DNA of 64,000 bases from Stackebrandtia albiflava (GTDB taxonomy: Bacteria > Actinomycetota > Actinomycetes > Mycobacteriales > Micromonosporaceae): assembly GCF_007994225.1 (NCBI RefSeq), contig NZ_VLLL01000005.1, forward strand, positions 1,411,142 to 1,475,141, given 5' to 3'. Shown here piece after piece: positions 8,306 through 16,357 of this stretch (positions are counted from its first letter, which is position 1; every line of letters starts with the position of its first letter). A model generated the notes under the pieces. It was given only the letters and a program-made list of their open reading frames with translations, searched no databases and was not told where the DNA came from. A program made the position numbers and the translations under genes.

Positions 8306-9879
8306 CCGCCCCGGCACTGTTGCCGCTCGACACCGACCTGATCGCCAAGGCCAGGCGGCTGGCCCGCCGGGCCGGACAGCCGGTGGTGGACATCGCCCGC
8401 AGCCACACGACGGTGGCCGTGGAGCGGGCCATGCTGCGACTGGCCGGCCTGTCGGGCGCCGACCCCGACGGCATCCCGTGGGTCAACCGGTTGCTGGACG
8501 CCGTGCGCGCCGACGTCGGCATCGGACACGGCGCCGCCCTGCCGGTGTTCCACGCGATGCTGTCGGAGGGCCATCCCGATCTGACGCTGCTGGCGCACAA
8601 GGCCGCCGCGGGTGCCGTGAAGTTCACCGTCCCCACCGGTGACGCGGCGGTCGCCGCGCGCCGGGCGGCCCGCGCCGCGGTCGCCGGGGGCGTCGAACTG
8701 ATCGACCGCCGCCGCACCGAACGCGACGCACTGGTGGCCGAGATCGGCGACCCGCCGCAGCGGCCCTGGATCTACCTCATCGTGGCCACCGGCGACATCT
8801 ACGAGGACATCCCGCAGGCGCAGGCGGCCGCCCGCGCCGGTGCCGACGTCATCGCGGTCATCCGCTCCACGGGACAGTCCCTACTGGACTACGTGCCCGA
8901 GGGCGCCACCCGGGAGGGCTTCGCCGGCACCTATGCCACCGGTGAGAACTTCCGGCTCATGCGGGCGGCACTGGACGAGACGTCCCGGGAGCTGGGCCGC
9001 TACATCCGGCTGACCAACTACGCGTCCGGGCTGTGCATGCCCGAGATCGCCGCGCTCGCCGGGATGCGCCGTCTCGACATGATGCTCAACGACAGCATGT
9101 ACGGCATCCTGTTCCGCGACATCAACCCGATCCGCACCTTCGTCGACCAGCGGTTGTCCCGGCAGATCCACGCCCGCGCCGGAATCATCATCAACACCGG
9201 CGAGGACAACTACCTCACCACCGCGGACGCCGTCGAGGCCGCCCACACCGTGACGGTCTCGCAGCTCCTCAACGAGTTCTTCGCCCACGAGGCGGGACTC
9301 ACCGACGACCTGCTGGGACTGGGGCACGCGTTCGAGATCAACCCCGACCTGAAGGACTCCTTCCGGATGGAGTTGGCCCACGCGCTGCTGGCCAGGCAGT
9401 TGTTCCCCGACGCGCCGCTGAAGTGGATGCCGCCGACCCGGCACATGACCGGTGACGTCTTCAAGGGCAACCTGCTGGACGGGTTCTTCAACCTGGCGGG
9501 CGCGATGACCGGCCAGGGCATCCTGCTCGTCGGGATGATGACCGAGGCGGTCGTGACGCCCTGGCTGTCCGACCGCGACATCGCGTTGCAGAACGTGCGC
9601 TACGTCCTCAACGCGTGCGGCGGCCTGGTCGAGGACTTCCACCCGCCGGCGGACGGCTTCATCGCCAACCGCGCCCGGCAGGTTCTCGGGGAGGCGGTCG
9701 ACCTGCTGGAGAAGATCGTCGACGACGGACTGTTGAACGCCATCGCCGACGGCACCTTCGGCATCATGAAGCGGCCCGCCGACGCCGGCCGTGGCCTCGA
9801 CGGGGTGGAACCGCACGCCGAGGACTACTACAACCCGGCGACCGACCTGCTGGAGTCCGGACCGGAGACCACCGGCTGA
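8302..9879 (+). CDS. kamD: Lysine 5,6-aminomutase alpha subunit
   Basis: 525 residues, matching the alpha (large) subunit of adenosylcobalamin- and PLP-dependent lysine 5,6-aminomutase, a TIM-barrel protein. The conserved stretches IYLIVATGDIYED, NYASGLCMPE and GEDNYLTT are present. With KamE it moves the terminal amino group of beta-lysine (or D-lysine) from C6 to C5, giving 3,5-diaminohexanoate from beta-lysine. Its ATG overlaps the amidohydrolase stop by 4 bases. A 50-base spacer containing a 12-bp hairpin separates it from kamE. The assignment is strong because the beta subunit and the downstream pathway genes follow directly. Confidence 0.93.
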   Translation: MTAPALLPLDTDLIAKARRLARRAGQPVVDIARSHTTVAVERAMLRLAGLSGADPDGIPWVNRLLDAVRADVGIGHGAALPVFHAMLSEGHPDLTLLAHKAAAGAVKFTVPTGDAAVAARRAARAAVAGGVELIDRRRTERDALVAEIGDPPQRPWIYLIVATGDIYEDIPQAQAAARAGADVIAVIRSTGQSLLDYVPEGATREGFAGTYATGENFRLMRAALDETSRELGRYIRLTNYASGLCMPEIAALAGMRRLDMMLNDSMYGILFRDINPIRTFVDQRLSRQIHARAGIIINTGEDNYLTTADAVEAAHTVTVSQLLNEFFAHEAGLTDDLLGLGHAFEINPDLKDSFRMELAHALLARQLFPDAPLKWMPPTRHMTGDVFKGNLLDGFFNLAGAMTGQGILLVGMMTEAVVTPWLSDRDIALQNVRYVLNACGGLVEDFHPPADGFIANRARQVLGEAVDLLEKIVDDGLLNAIADGTFGIMKRPADAGRGLDGVEPHAEDYYNPATDLLESGPETTG

Positions 9880-9881
9880 CC

Positions 9882-9908
9882 CGGGCGGGCCGTTCCACGG
9901 TCCGCCCG
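9882..9908 (+). other. Intercistronic hairpin between kamD and kamE
   Basis: A 12-bp stem (CGGGCGGGCCGT pairing with ACGGTCCGCCCG, one G-U pair) with a three-base loop begins 2 bases after the kamD stop. All other junctions in this operon are 5 bases or less, so this may be an RNA processing, stability or partial termination site that sets the kamD to kamE ratio. Confidence 0.5.
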
Positions 9909-9929
9909 ACGTGACCAGAGAGAAGCGAC

Positions 9930-10676
9930 ATGAGCAACGTCATCCGACCGTACGGGGACACCACCGGCGACGGCATGGTCCAGTTGTCGTTCACGCTGCC
10001 GGTACCGCACGACAAGCGGGCCGAGGGCGCGGCGGCACAACTCGCCGGGAAGATGGGACTCGACCCGGCGATGGTGGTACACGCCGCCCAGATCGGCACC
10101 TCCCACACCTTCTTCGTGGTGTACGGGAAGGCCAACCACCTGGTCAACCTCGACGACGTCAACGTGGTGGAACGCGACTACCCGCTGCTGACCGCCAAGG
10201 AGGTCAACGGCATCGTCAAGGAACGGCTCGGCCGCAAACTCGTCGTCGTGGGCGCCTGCATCGGCACGGACGCCCACACCGTCGGCATCGACGCGATCCT
10301 CAACATCAAGGGGTTCGCGGGTGAGAAGGGCCTGGAGTACTACCGGGAGCTGCGGGTGCTCAACCTGGGCGCGCAGGTGGCCGTGCCCGACCTCGTCAAC
10401 CGCGCCATCGCCGAACAGGCCGACGCGGTCCTGGTCAGCCAGGTCGTCACCCAGCGCGACGCCCACCTCCACAACACCAGGGAGATGTCGGCGGCGTTCC
10501 GGGAGGCGTTGCCGCCGCAGCGGCGGCCGCTGCTCATCATCGGCGGGCCACGCTTCGACGAGACCATGGCCGGCGAACTCGGCGTGGACCGGATCTTCAG
10601 CCGCGGCACGACCCCCGCCGACGTCGCCTCCTACATCACCCACGCATTGATCACGAGCAAGGAGATGGTGGCATGA
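9930..10676 (+). CDS. kamE: Lysine 5,6-aminomutase beta subunit (B12-binding)
   Basis: 248 residues. A small N-terminal domain precedes a Rossmann-like cobalamin-binding domain carrying the base-off/His-on signature DAHTVG (DxHxxG) at residues 114-119. NIKGF follows, with Lys127 in the position of the known PLP lysine of this subunit. It forms the 5,6-aminomutase with KamD. The last 4 bases overlap the kal start. AGAGAAG serves as ribosome binding site. Identification is firm from the motif and its position directly after kamD. Confidence 0.93.
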   Translation: MSNVIRPYGDTTGDGMVQLSFTLPVPHDKRAEGAAAQLAGKMGLDPAMVVHAAQIGTSHTFFVVYGKANHLVNLDDVNVVERDYPLLTAKEVNGIVKERLGRKLVVVGACIGTDAHTVGIDAILNIKGFAGEKGLEYYRELRVLNLGAQVAVPDLVNRAIAEQADAVLVSQVVTQRDAHLHNTREMSAAFREALPPQRRPLLIIGGPRFDETMAGELGVDRIFSRGTTPADVASYITHALITSKEMVA

Positions 10677-11065
10677 CCGCCGCACACGAGGGACTGACGG
10701 TCACGCACCGCCGGTACGTCTCCTACGACCACGCCCACTACGCGGGCAACCTGGTCGACGGCGCGTACTCGCTGGGCCTGTTCGGAGACGTCGCCACCGA
10801 ACTGTGCATCGTGGCCGACGGCGACGAGGGCCTGTTCGCCTCCTACTCCGACGTCCAGTTCAGGGCGCCGGTGCGTGCCGGGGACGTCGTCGAGGCGACC
10901 GCGGTGATCACCCGGGTCGGCTCCCGCAGCCGCACCGTCGACTTCACGCTGTCGGTGGTGTGCCGTGGCCGCCCGGACAAGGGCGAGTCGGCCGCCGAGG
11001 CGCTGACCGAACCGATCGTGGCCACCACCGCCACCGGCACCGTCGTGGTACCGGCGGCGACGTGA
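10673..11065 (+). CDS. kal: 3-aminobutyryl-CoA ammonia-lyase (hotdog fold)
   Basis: 130 residues of the hotdog thioesterase-like fold. The segments DHAHYAGNLVDG and FRAPVRAGDVVE are typical of the Kal family, which removes ammonia from L-3-aminobutyryl-CoA to give crotonyl-CoA, the last dedicated step of lysine fermentation. Both ends overlap neighbours by 4 bases (ATGA with kamE, GTGA with the reactivase gene). Its substrate is normally made by the cleavage enzyme Kce, which was not found in this window. Without context it could be read as a generic hotdog protein, but the operon makes Kal likely. Confidence 0.85.
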   Translation: MTAAHEGLTVTHRRYVSYDHAHYAGNLVDGAYSLGLFGDVATELCIVADGDEGLFASYSDVQFRAPVRAGDVVEATAVITRVGSRSRTVDFTLSVVCRGRPDKGESAAEALTEPIVATTATGTVVVPAAT

Positions 11066-12450
11066 CGACCGCCCTGTTGTGCGCCGACGTCGGCTCGACG
11101 TACACCAAGGCCGCCGCCGTCGATCCGGCCGACGGCCGGCTGCTGGCGACGGCGACACACCGGACCACGATCGAGTCCGACGTGCTGGCCGGGTTGCACG
11201 CCGTGGTGGCGGCGGTGCGCGAGCGTCTGCCGCGTGGCGTGGCCGCCGGTGAGTTGCGGGTGTGCTCGTCGGCCGGCGGCGGCCTCCGGCTGGCCGTGAT
11301 CGGCAACGAACCACTGGTCACCGCCACCGCCGCGCACCGCGCCGGACTGTCGGCGGGGGCGAAGGTGGTGCACGTGGCCGCCGGGCGGCTGGGGCCGGCC
11401 GAGTACACCCGGCTGGCCGACTCCCGTCCCGACATCCTGCTGCTGGCGGGCGGGACCGACGGTGGAGACGAGTCGGTACTGCGCGACCACACGGTCGGCC
11501 TGGCCGCCGCGGTGGCGCGTGACACCCGCCTGCGGGTCCCGGTGGTCTTCGCGGGTAACGCCGTGGTCGCCGAGGAGGTGACGGCGCTCCTGACCGGCGC
11601 CGGCGTCCCGGTCACCGTGGTGGACAACGTCCTGCCGGTCATCGGGACGCTCCGTCCCGCACCGGCACGCCTGGCGCTGCGGGAGGCGTTCCTGCGGCAC
11701 GTCATCGCGGGCAAACGGTTGTCCGCCTCGGGCGACTTCCCCGCGATGGTCCGCGCCGCCACTCCCGACGCCGTGTTGGCGGGTGTGGAACTGCTCGCCG
11801 ACGGCGCGGGGGACGGCCCCGGGATGGGTGACCTGGTCGTGGTGGACGTCGGCGGCGCCACCACCGACGTGTACTCGGTCCTGACCCCGGACGCCGAACT
11901 CACCGGACCGCGCCGCGAGGTGGCCGGTACCGCGTGGCGGTCCCGGACCGTCGAGGGCGACCTGGGGATGCGCCACACCGCCGAAGGCGTCGTGGAGGCC
12001 GCCACCGAGGAGGGCCTCCTGGAACTCGACGAGGCGGCGGGCCTGGCGGAGGCGGCGCGGCGGCGTGCCGCCGCGCCGGGCTGGCTGCCCGACGGCCCCG
12101 AGGAGGCCGCCCGCGACCTGCGGCTCACCGAACTGGCGATGATCGTCGCGTTGCGCCGTCATGCGCGTGGCGAACGTCTCGGCGGCCCCGACGCCCCGCT
12201 GCGGGGTGGTAAGGATCTCAGGGAGGTCCGTGTCGTCATCGGATCGGGAGGTGTGCTACGTCACCATCCCGACGCGATGCGCGCACTCCGGGCCGCGACG
12301 GCCTCCGACACCGCCGGAGGCTATCCACTTCCGACAAACCCAAAGACGGTCATCGATGTCCCTTATGTCCTGGCGGCGGCCGGTCTGCTGGCCGGTGACC
12401 ACCCTCGAATCGGCCTGGAGCTGCTTCGCGGCAGCCTCCTGAACACCTGA
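11062..12450 (+). CDS. MutL-like B12-mutase reactivating ATPase
   Basis: 462 residues from GTG 11062, which overlaps the kal stop. The ASKHA-type phosphate loop CADVGSTYTKA is at the N-terminus, LLLAGGTDGGDES near residue 130 and VVDVGGATTDVYS near residue 255. This is the MutL/GlmL family, known next to glutamate mutase, where such proteins help exchange damaged cobalamin. Here it lies directly behind kamDE-kal, so it most likely reactivates lysine 5,6-aminomutase using ATP. No MutS-like partner is present in the window. It is the last gene of the operon. Confidence 0.87.
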   Translation: MTTALLCADVGSTYTKAAAVDPADGRLLATATHRTTIESDVLAGLHAVVAAVRERLPRGVAAGELRVCSSAGGGLRLAVIGNEPLVTATAAHRAGLSAGAKVVHVAAGRLGPAEYTRLADSRPDILLLAGGTDGGDESVLRDHTVGLAAAVARDTRLRVPVVFAGNAVVAEEVTALLTGAGVPVTVVDNVLPVIGTLRPAPARLALREAFLRHVIAGKRLSASGDFPAMVRAATPDAVLAGVELLADGAGDGPGMGDLVVVDVGGATTDVYSVLTPDAELTGPRREVAGTAWRSRTVEGDLGMRHTAEGVVEAATEEGLLELDEAAGLAEAARRRAAAPGWLPDGPEEAARDLRLTELAMIVALRRHARGERLGGPDAPLRGGKDLREVRVVIGSGGVLRHHPDAMRALRAATASDTAGGYPLPTNPKTVIDVPYVLAAAGLLAGDHPRIGLELLRGSLLNT

Positions 12451-12495
12451 TCGGACCCCCGCCCAGAAATGGCACGGCCAATTTCGCGGACCCGG

Positions 12496-12526
12496 TTGAC
12501 AACCATAGGGGGGCAGGGCTTACCGT
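12496..12526 (+). promoter_or_regulatory. Possible promoter after the kam operon
   Basis: A perfect TTGACA at 12496-12501 is followed after 19 bases by TACCGT (12521-12526), which fits the loose TANNNT actinobacterial -10. It would start a transcript just before the stem-loop at 12538. Confidence 0.4.
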
Positions 12527-12537
12527 TTCTACGTCCG

Positions 12538-12568
12538 AGACGACGGGTCTTTACCGGGTTCGTCGTCT
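12538..12568 (+). ncRNA. Stem-loop, possible 5' end of a non-coding RNA or lnt leader
   Basis: AGACGACG pairs perfectly with CGTCGTCT around a 15-base loop that can extend with G-U pairs. It lies about 12 bases downstream of the promoter-like sequence and about 300 bases upstream of a terminator-like hairpin. No known RNA family (RNase P RNA, tmRNA, 6S, cobalamin riboswitch) was recognised from its sequence. Confidence 0.3.
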
Positions 12569-12797
12569 TATGTCGGGGGCGACTCGACTCGCTTTGCTCC
12601 TTCGCTGACTGGACCAATCGATCATGACGCGGCCGCATCGTGATCGGCGGCCAGGTCCAGCGCGCGGGGGTCGGCGGAGCGGTGCGAGACGGTCGCCGTG
12701 TGGCATCGCCGCGAAGGACGCGCTCCACCAGTAGACAACAGCCTGTTGCCGGCATCCGGCCGGTACCGGGTTGGTCCGAAGGCGGAACGGGGATCTC

Positions 12798-12995
12798 ATG
12801 GCGTTGCCGGCCGTACAGGGACTGGGAGAAACCGAGCGAGGGGCGTGGCGATTGCTACGCCCCTTTGCCGTGCCGGAACCCGGCCGCCACCTCGCGGAAC
12901 CGCCACTCGCCGCCGTTGACGCCGGACCGGTCGCCGTCGCCCGTGACGCGGCAGGGAAGATGGTCGTGCCACCGGACATGCGTCATGATCGGTGA
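12798..12995 (+). CDS. Possible small protein, unknown
   Basis: A 65-codon frame starting MALPAVQG with GGGGA four bases before the ATG. Third-position GC is only about 70 percent, below the roughly 90 percent or more of neighbouring genes, and it contains the hairpin at 12840-12863. No similarity was recognised. It may be chance. Confidence 0.2.
   Translation: MALPAVQGLGETERGAWRLLRPFAVPEPGRHLAEPPLAAVDAGPVAVARDAAGKMVVPPDMRHDR
12840..12866 (+). terminator. Terminator-like hairpin upstream of lnt
   Basis: GGGGCGTGGC pairs with GCTACGCCCC (one G-U pair) around a GATT tetraloop and is followed by TTT. It is the hairpin closest to a classical intrinsic terminator in the window. It could end the kam transcript, a short RNA, or act as an attenuator in the lnt leader. 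Confidence 0.5.
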
Positions 12996-13068
12996 GAGCC
13001 CCCGCCGTCCCCGTGTGAGGGGCGACCAGGCACCCCGCAGACCCGGACCCCTGCCGAGGAGCAACGAA

Positions 13069-14922
13069 GTGGCCACCGCCGTCGACACGCCGCCCCAGCC
13101 GTCTCCTCCGGCGCGACCACGCCCCCGGCGGCTCCCCGCACCCTCGGACGGTCCACGCCTGCCGCTGCCGTTGGCGATCGTGGCCGCCGCACTGGCCGGG
13201 CCGGTGCTCCTGCTGGCGTTCCCGCCCTACGACCTGTGGTGGCTCGCCCCGATCGGTGTCGCCATGGCCGGAGTCGCCTGGCACCGCCGCCGCATCCGCG
13301 CCGGCCTCGGACTGGGCATGCTGACTGGGCTCACCTTCTTCTTCCCGCTGCTGAGCTGGACGTCCACCCAGGTCGGCGAGGTGCCGTGGATCGCGCTGTC
13401 GATCCTGGAGGCGCTCTACCTGGCACTGCTGGGCGGCGCCGCGGCCTTCACCAGCCGGCTGGCCGACCGGTACCGCCTCTGGTGGCCGGTGCTCGTGGGC
13501 CTGCTGTGGGTGGGTCAGGAGGCGCTACGGAGCCGCACCCCGTTCGGAGGCTTCCCCTGGGGCCGCCTGGCCTTCAGCCAGGCCGACTCGCCGCTGGCGC
13601 AGTTCGCGTGGCTGGGCGGGGCGCCGATGGTGACCTTCCTGACCGCCGTCGCCGGCGGCTGCCTCATGCTGCTGCTGTGGCACCGCCCCCGCCGGGGAGT
13701 GTCCGTTCGGGCGACGGCGATACTCGCGGCCGTCGTCGTCGCGGTGGCCGTGATCGTGGCCGGCCTGCTATGGGCGGCCGAGTTCGCCGAGTCGCGAGGC
13801 GTGGCCATCCCGTTCCCGGAGTGGCGCCTGGCACCGTTGCCGACCCTCATGGCGATCCTCGCCGCCGGCGGTCTCGCGGTGGCGCTCCGGCGGGCCGCCT
13901 CACGCCGGGCGGGTGCGGCGCTGGCCGCGGCCGGCGTCATCGTCGTGGCGGGCCTGGCGCTTCCGGTGGGCATGACCGCCCCCGCCGGCGACACGATCAC
14001 CGTCGCCGTCGTGCAGGGCAGCGTCCCCCGCCTCGGGCTCGACTTCAACGCGCAGCGCAGGGCGGTGCTGGACCGGCACGTGCAGGCGACGGTCGATCTC
14101 GCCGCGGCCGTGGCCGACGGCCGGGAGAAGCAGCCCGACATCGTGGTGTGGCCGGAGAACTCCTCCGACATCGACCCCATGGCCAACGAGGACGCCGCCG
14201 CCCAGATCCAGCGGGCCGCCGACGCGATCGGGGTGCCGATCGTCCTGGGGACGCTGCAACGCGACGCCGACGGCAACCGCAACATCTCCGTCGTGTGGAG
14301 CCCCGAGACCGGCCCCGGATTCGTCTACGTCAAACAGCACCCCGTGCCGTTCGCCGAGTACATCCCGATGAAACCGGTGGTGCGCACCGTCGCGGGCTGG
14401 ATCGACGAACGGATGGTCGACGGCATCGACCGCGTCAACGGATTCGAATCGGGCACCGAACCGGGTGTCATCCCGGTGGGGGACTGGACGTTGTCGGGCA
14501 TCATCTGCTTCGAGGTCGCCTACGACGACCTGGTGCGGGAATCGGTGACCGAGGGCGCCCAGATCCTGGCGGTGCAGACGAACAACGCCACGTTCGACAA
14601 CGCCGAGGCCAACCAGCAGATGGCGATGGTGCGGCTCCGTTCCATCGAACACGGCCGGGCGGGCCTGATGGCGTCCACCGTGGGCGTGTCCGGGTTCACC
14701 GACGCCCACGGCGGGGTGTACGACCTCACGACCTTCGACACTCAGGCCGTTATAGTGACGGACCTTAGACTGGGGGAGGGCACCACTCCGGCGACGACGC
14801 TGGGACCGCTGCCGGAACTGCTGGCCTGTGCCGCGGCCCTCGCGGCCGTCGTGGCCGCGGGAGTGGTGAGGCGTCGCGACCGTGTCGCCTCACGCGACGA
14901 CTCCGCACCGACGACCGGTTGA
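13069..14922 (+). CDS. lnt: Apolipoprotein N-acyltransferase
   Basis: 617 residues from GTG 13069, preceded by GAGGAG at 7 bases. A Pro/Arg-rich cytoplasmic N-terminus precedes several membrane segments and then a nitrilase-fold domain. The catalytic triad is visible as Glu in VVWPENSSD, Lys in YVKQHPVPF and Cys in GIICFEVAYDD. The enzyme adds the third acyl chain to the N-terminal cysteine of lipoproteins at the outer face of the membrane. Its stop overlaps or nearly abuts ppm1. In mycobacteria related Lnt and Ppm1 parts are joined in one protein in some species; here they are separate genes in tandem. The window encodes several lipoprotein substrates. Confidence 0.92.
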   Translation: MATAVDTPPQPSPPARPRPRRLPAPSDGPRLPLPLAIVAAALAGPVLLLAFPPYDLWWLAPIGVAMAGVAWHRRRIRAGLGLGMLTGLTFFFPLLSWTSTQVGEVPWIALSILEALYLALLGGAAAFTSRLADRYRLWWPVLVGLLWVGQEALRSRTPFGGFPWGRLAFSQADSPLAQFAWLGGAPMVTFLTAVAGGCLMLLLWHRPRRGVSVRATAILAAVVVAVAVIVAGLLWAAEFAESRGVAIPFPEWRLAPLPTLMAILAAGGLAVALRRAASRRAGAALAAAGVIVVAGLALPVGMTAPAGDTITVAVVQGSVPRLGLDFNAQRRAVLDRHVQATVDLAAAVADGREKQPDIVVWPENSSDIDPMANEDAAAQIQRAADAIGVPIVLGTLQRDADGNRNISVVWSPETGPGFVYVKQHPVPFAEYIPMKPVVRTVAGWIDERMVDGIDRVNGFESGTEPGVIPVGDWTLSGIICFEVAYDDLVRESVTEGAQILAVQTNNATFDNAEANQQMAMVRLRSIEHGRAGLMASTVGVSGFTDAHGGVYDLTTFDTQAVIVTDLRLGEGTTPATTLGPLPELLACAAALAAVVAAGVVRRRDRVASRDDSAPTTG

Positions 14923-14942
14923 CCGCAGCGAAAGCGAGAGAC

Positions 14943-15740
14943 GTGATCGACGACCCGACCACCGCGACCACCGACGGATACCCCGGGGTCGGCCGCGTAC
15001 TGGTGATCATTCCCACCTACAACGAGGCCGACAACGTCGAGGCCATCGTCAAACGGGTCCGAGACTCGGTGCCGCAGGTACACGTGCTGATCGTCGACGA
15101 CGCCAGCCCGGACGGCACCGGTGAACTCGCCGACCGCCTCGCCGCCGCCGACGACCGCGTCCACGTCCTCCACCGCGAGGGCAAGGGCGGTCTCGCCGGA
15201 GCCTACCTCGCCGGGTTCGGATGGGCACGCGACCACGGCTACGACGCCGCCTGCGAGATGGACGCGGACGGGTCCCACGCCCCCGAGCAACTGAGCCGGC
15301 TACTGGACGCCCTGGGTGATGCCGACATGGTCATCGGTTCCCGGTACGTCCCGGGCGGCCTCGTGGTCAACTGGCCCGTGCACCGGCTGTTCCTGTCCCG
15401 CGGCGCCAACCTGTACACCAGGCTCGCGCTGGGCATCCCCGTGAAGGACTCCACCGCCGGATACCGGGCCTACCGCATGGCGGTGCTCGACGAGATCACG
15501 CCGAACTGGCGTCCCCCGCAGGGGTACTGTTTCCAGATCGACCTCGCCTGGCGCGCGGTGGCCGCCGGACTGGACGTCCGGGAGGTCCCCATCACCTTCG
15601 CGCAGCGGGAGCGCGGCGAGTCGAAGATGAACGGCGCCATCGTTCAGGAGGCGCTGTTGAGGGTCACCGCCTGGGGGGTGCGCGACCGTCTCCGGCGGAC
15701 CGCCTCCTGGCTGACCGGAAGGAGCGACCGGACATCGTGA
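14943..15740 (+). CDS. ppm1: Polyprenol monophosphomannose synthase
   Basis: 265 residues from GTG 14943; a TTG at 14919 that overlaps the lnt stop is an alternative start. It is a GT2-family glycosyltransferase with VLVIIPTYNEADN, the metal and GDP-mannose motif EMDADGSH (DxD), and CFQIDLAWRA later. It transfers mannose from GDP-mannose to polyprenyl phosphate on the cytoplasmic face. The product feeds lipoglycan synthesis and protein O-mannosylation. Coupling to lnt matches the Lnt-Ppm1 partnership known in actinobacteria. The stop overlaps the next start (GTGA). Confidence 0.9.
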   Translation: MIDDPTTATTDGYPGVGRVLVIIPTYNEADNVEAIVKRVRDSVPQVHVLIVDDASPDGTGELADRLAAADDRVHVLHREGKGGLAGAYLAGFGWARDHGYDAACEMDADGSHAPEQLSRLLDALGDADMVIGSRYVPGGLVVNWPVHRLFLSRGANLYTRLALGIPVKDSTAGYRAYRMAVLDEITPNWRPPQGYCFQIDLAWRAVAAGLDVREVPITFAQRERGESKMNGAIVQEALLRVTAWGVRDRLRRTASWLTGRSDRTS

Positions 15741-16288
15741 CCGTTCCACAGCCGCAGGTGGGTTACCGCACCCGGGTGACCCTCGCGGTATACCTGGCGG
15801 CCGAACTCGCCGCCTTCGTCGGCGTCGCCCTGTGGATCGGCTTCGGATGGTCGGTGTTCGCGATGATCGTGACGGGGCTGCTCGGCGGCGTGCTGCTGCG
15901 CTTCACCGGTGTGAAGGCGATGCGGGAGTACCGGCAGGCGATCCTCGACGGCGACCCGCCCGGACCGGCCGTGGTCTCCGGCGCCCTCAGCGTCGCCGGC
16001 TCCGTGATGCTCATGCTGCCCGGGTTCGTGTCCGACCTCGCCGGGCTGCTGTGCGTGCTGCCGGGGACCCGTTCGCTGCTGCGGCCGGTGGTGGCACGGT
16101 TCCTGGAACGCCGGATGGACTCCCCCTCCATGAACCGTTTCTTCGGGCCGAGGGTCGTCCGACCGCAGTGGGGCGGGGGAGACACCGTCGCCGACGACGG
16201 TGAGGTCATCGAGGGCGAGGTGGTGGACGCCCCGCCTCCCCGCCGCGACGACCCGGAGGACCCGGACCACCGGAGGATCCTCCCCTGA
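15737..16288 (+). CDS. fxsA: FxsA family membrane protein
   Basis: 183 residues starting at GTG 15737 within the ppm1 stop. Two hydrophobic hairpins (residues about 15-55 and 75-110) with LMLPGFVSDLAGLLCVLPGT are typical of FxsA, which in E. coli relieves F exclusion of phage T7 when overproduced. The acidic, Pro-rich C-terminal tail (from about residue 145) is cytoplasmic. Its normal role is unknown. It forms a coupled unit with lnt and ppm1. Confidence 0.85.
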   Translation: MTVPQPQVGYRTRVTLAVYLAAELAAFVGVALWIGFGWSVFAMIVTGLLGGVLLRFTGVKAMREYRQAILDGDPPGPAVVSGALSVAGSVMLMLPGFVSDLAGLLCVLPGTRSLLRPVVARFLERRMDSPSMNRFFGPRVVRPQWGGGDTVADDGEVIEGEVVDAPPPRRDDPEDPDHRRILP

Positions 16289-16299
16289 CCCGGACACGC

Positions 16300-16332
16300 G
16301 AGAGCCCGCCCGGTGGAACCGGACGGGCTCTC
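16300..16332. terminator. Bidirectional terminator between fxsA and rbpA
   Basis: GAGAGCCCG-C-CCGGT pairs with ACCGG-A-CGGGCTCTC around a 3-base loop, giving 14 paired bases interrupted by one mismatch. It lies between two convergent genes. Confidence 0.7.
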
Positions 16333-16357
16333 GATCGTTCAGGCGGACGTCGAGGGA

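Larger units (their letters stand above)
12451..13068. other. 618-base intergenic region with promoter and hairpins, no convincing gene
   Basis: This is the longest stretch without a clear gene. It holds a promoter-like sequence near 12496, a stem-loop at 12538-12568, a terminator-like hairpin at 12840-12863 and a weak 65-codon frame at 12798. Third-position GC in every frame is lower than in neighbouring genes. It may be a long lnt leader, a non-coding RNA gene, or both. The end carries a good GAGGAG ribosome binding site for lnt. Confidence 0.5.
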
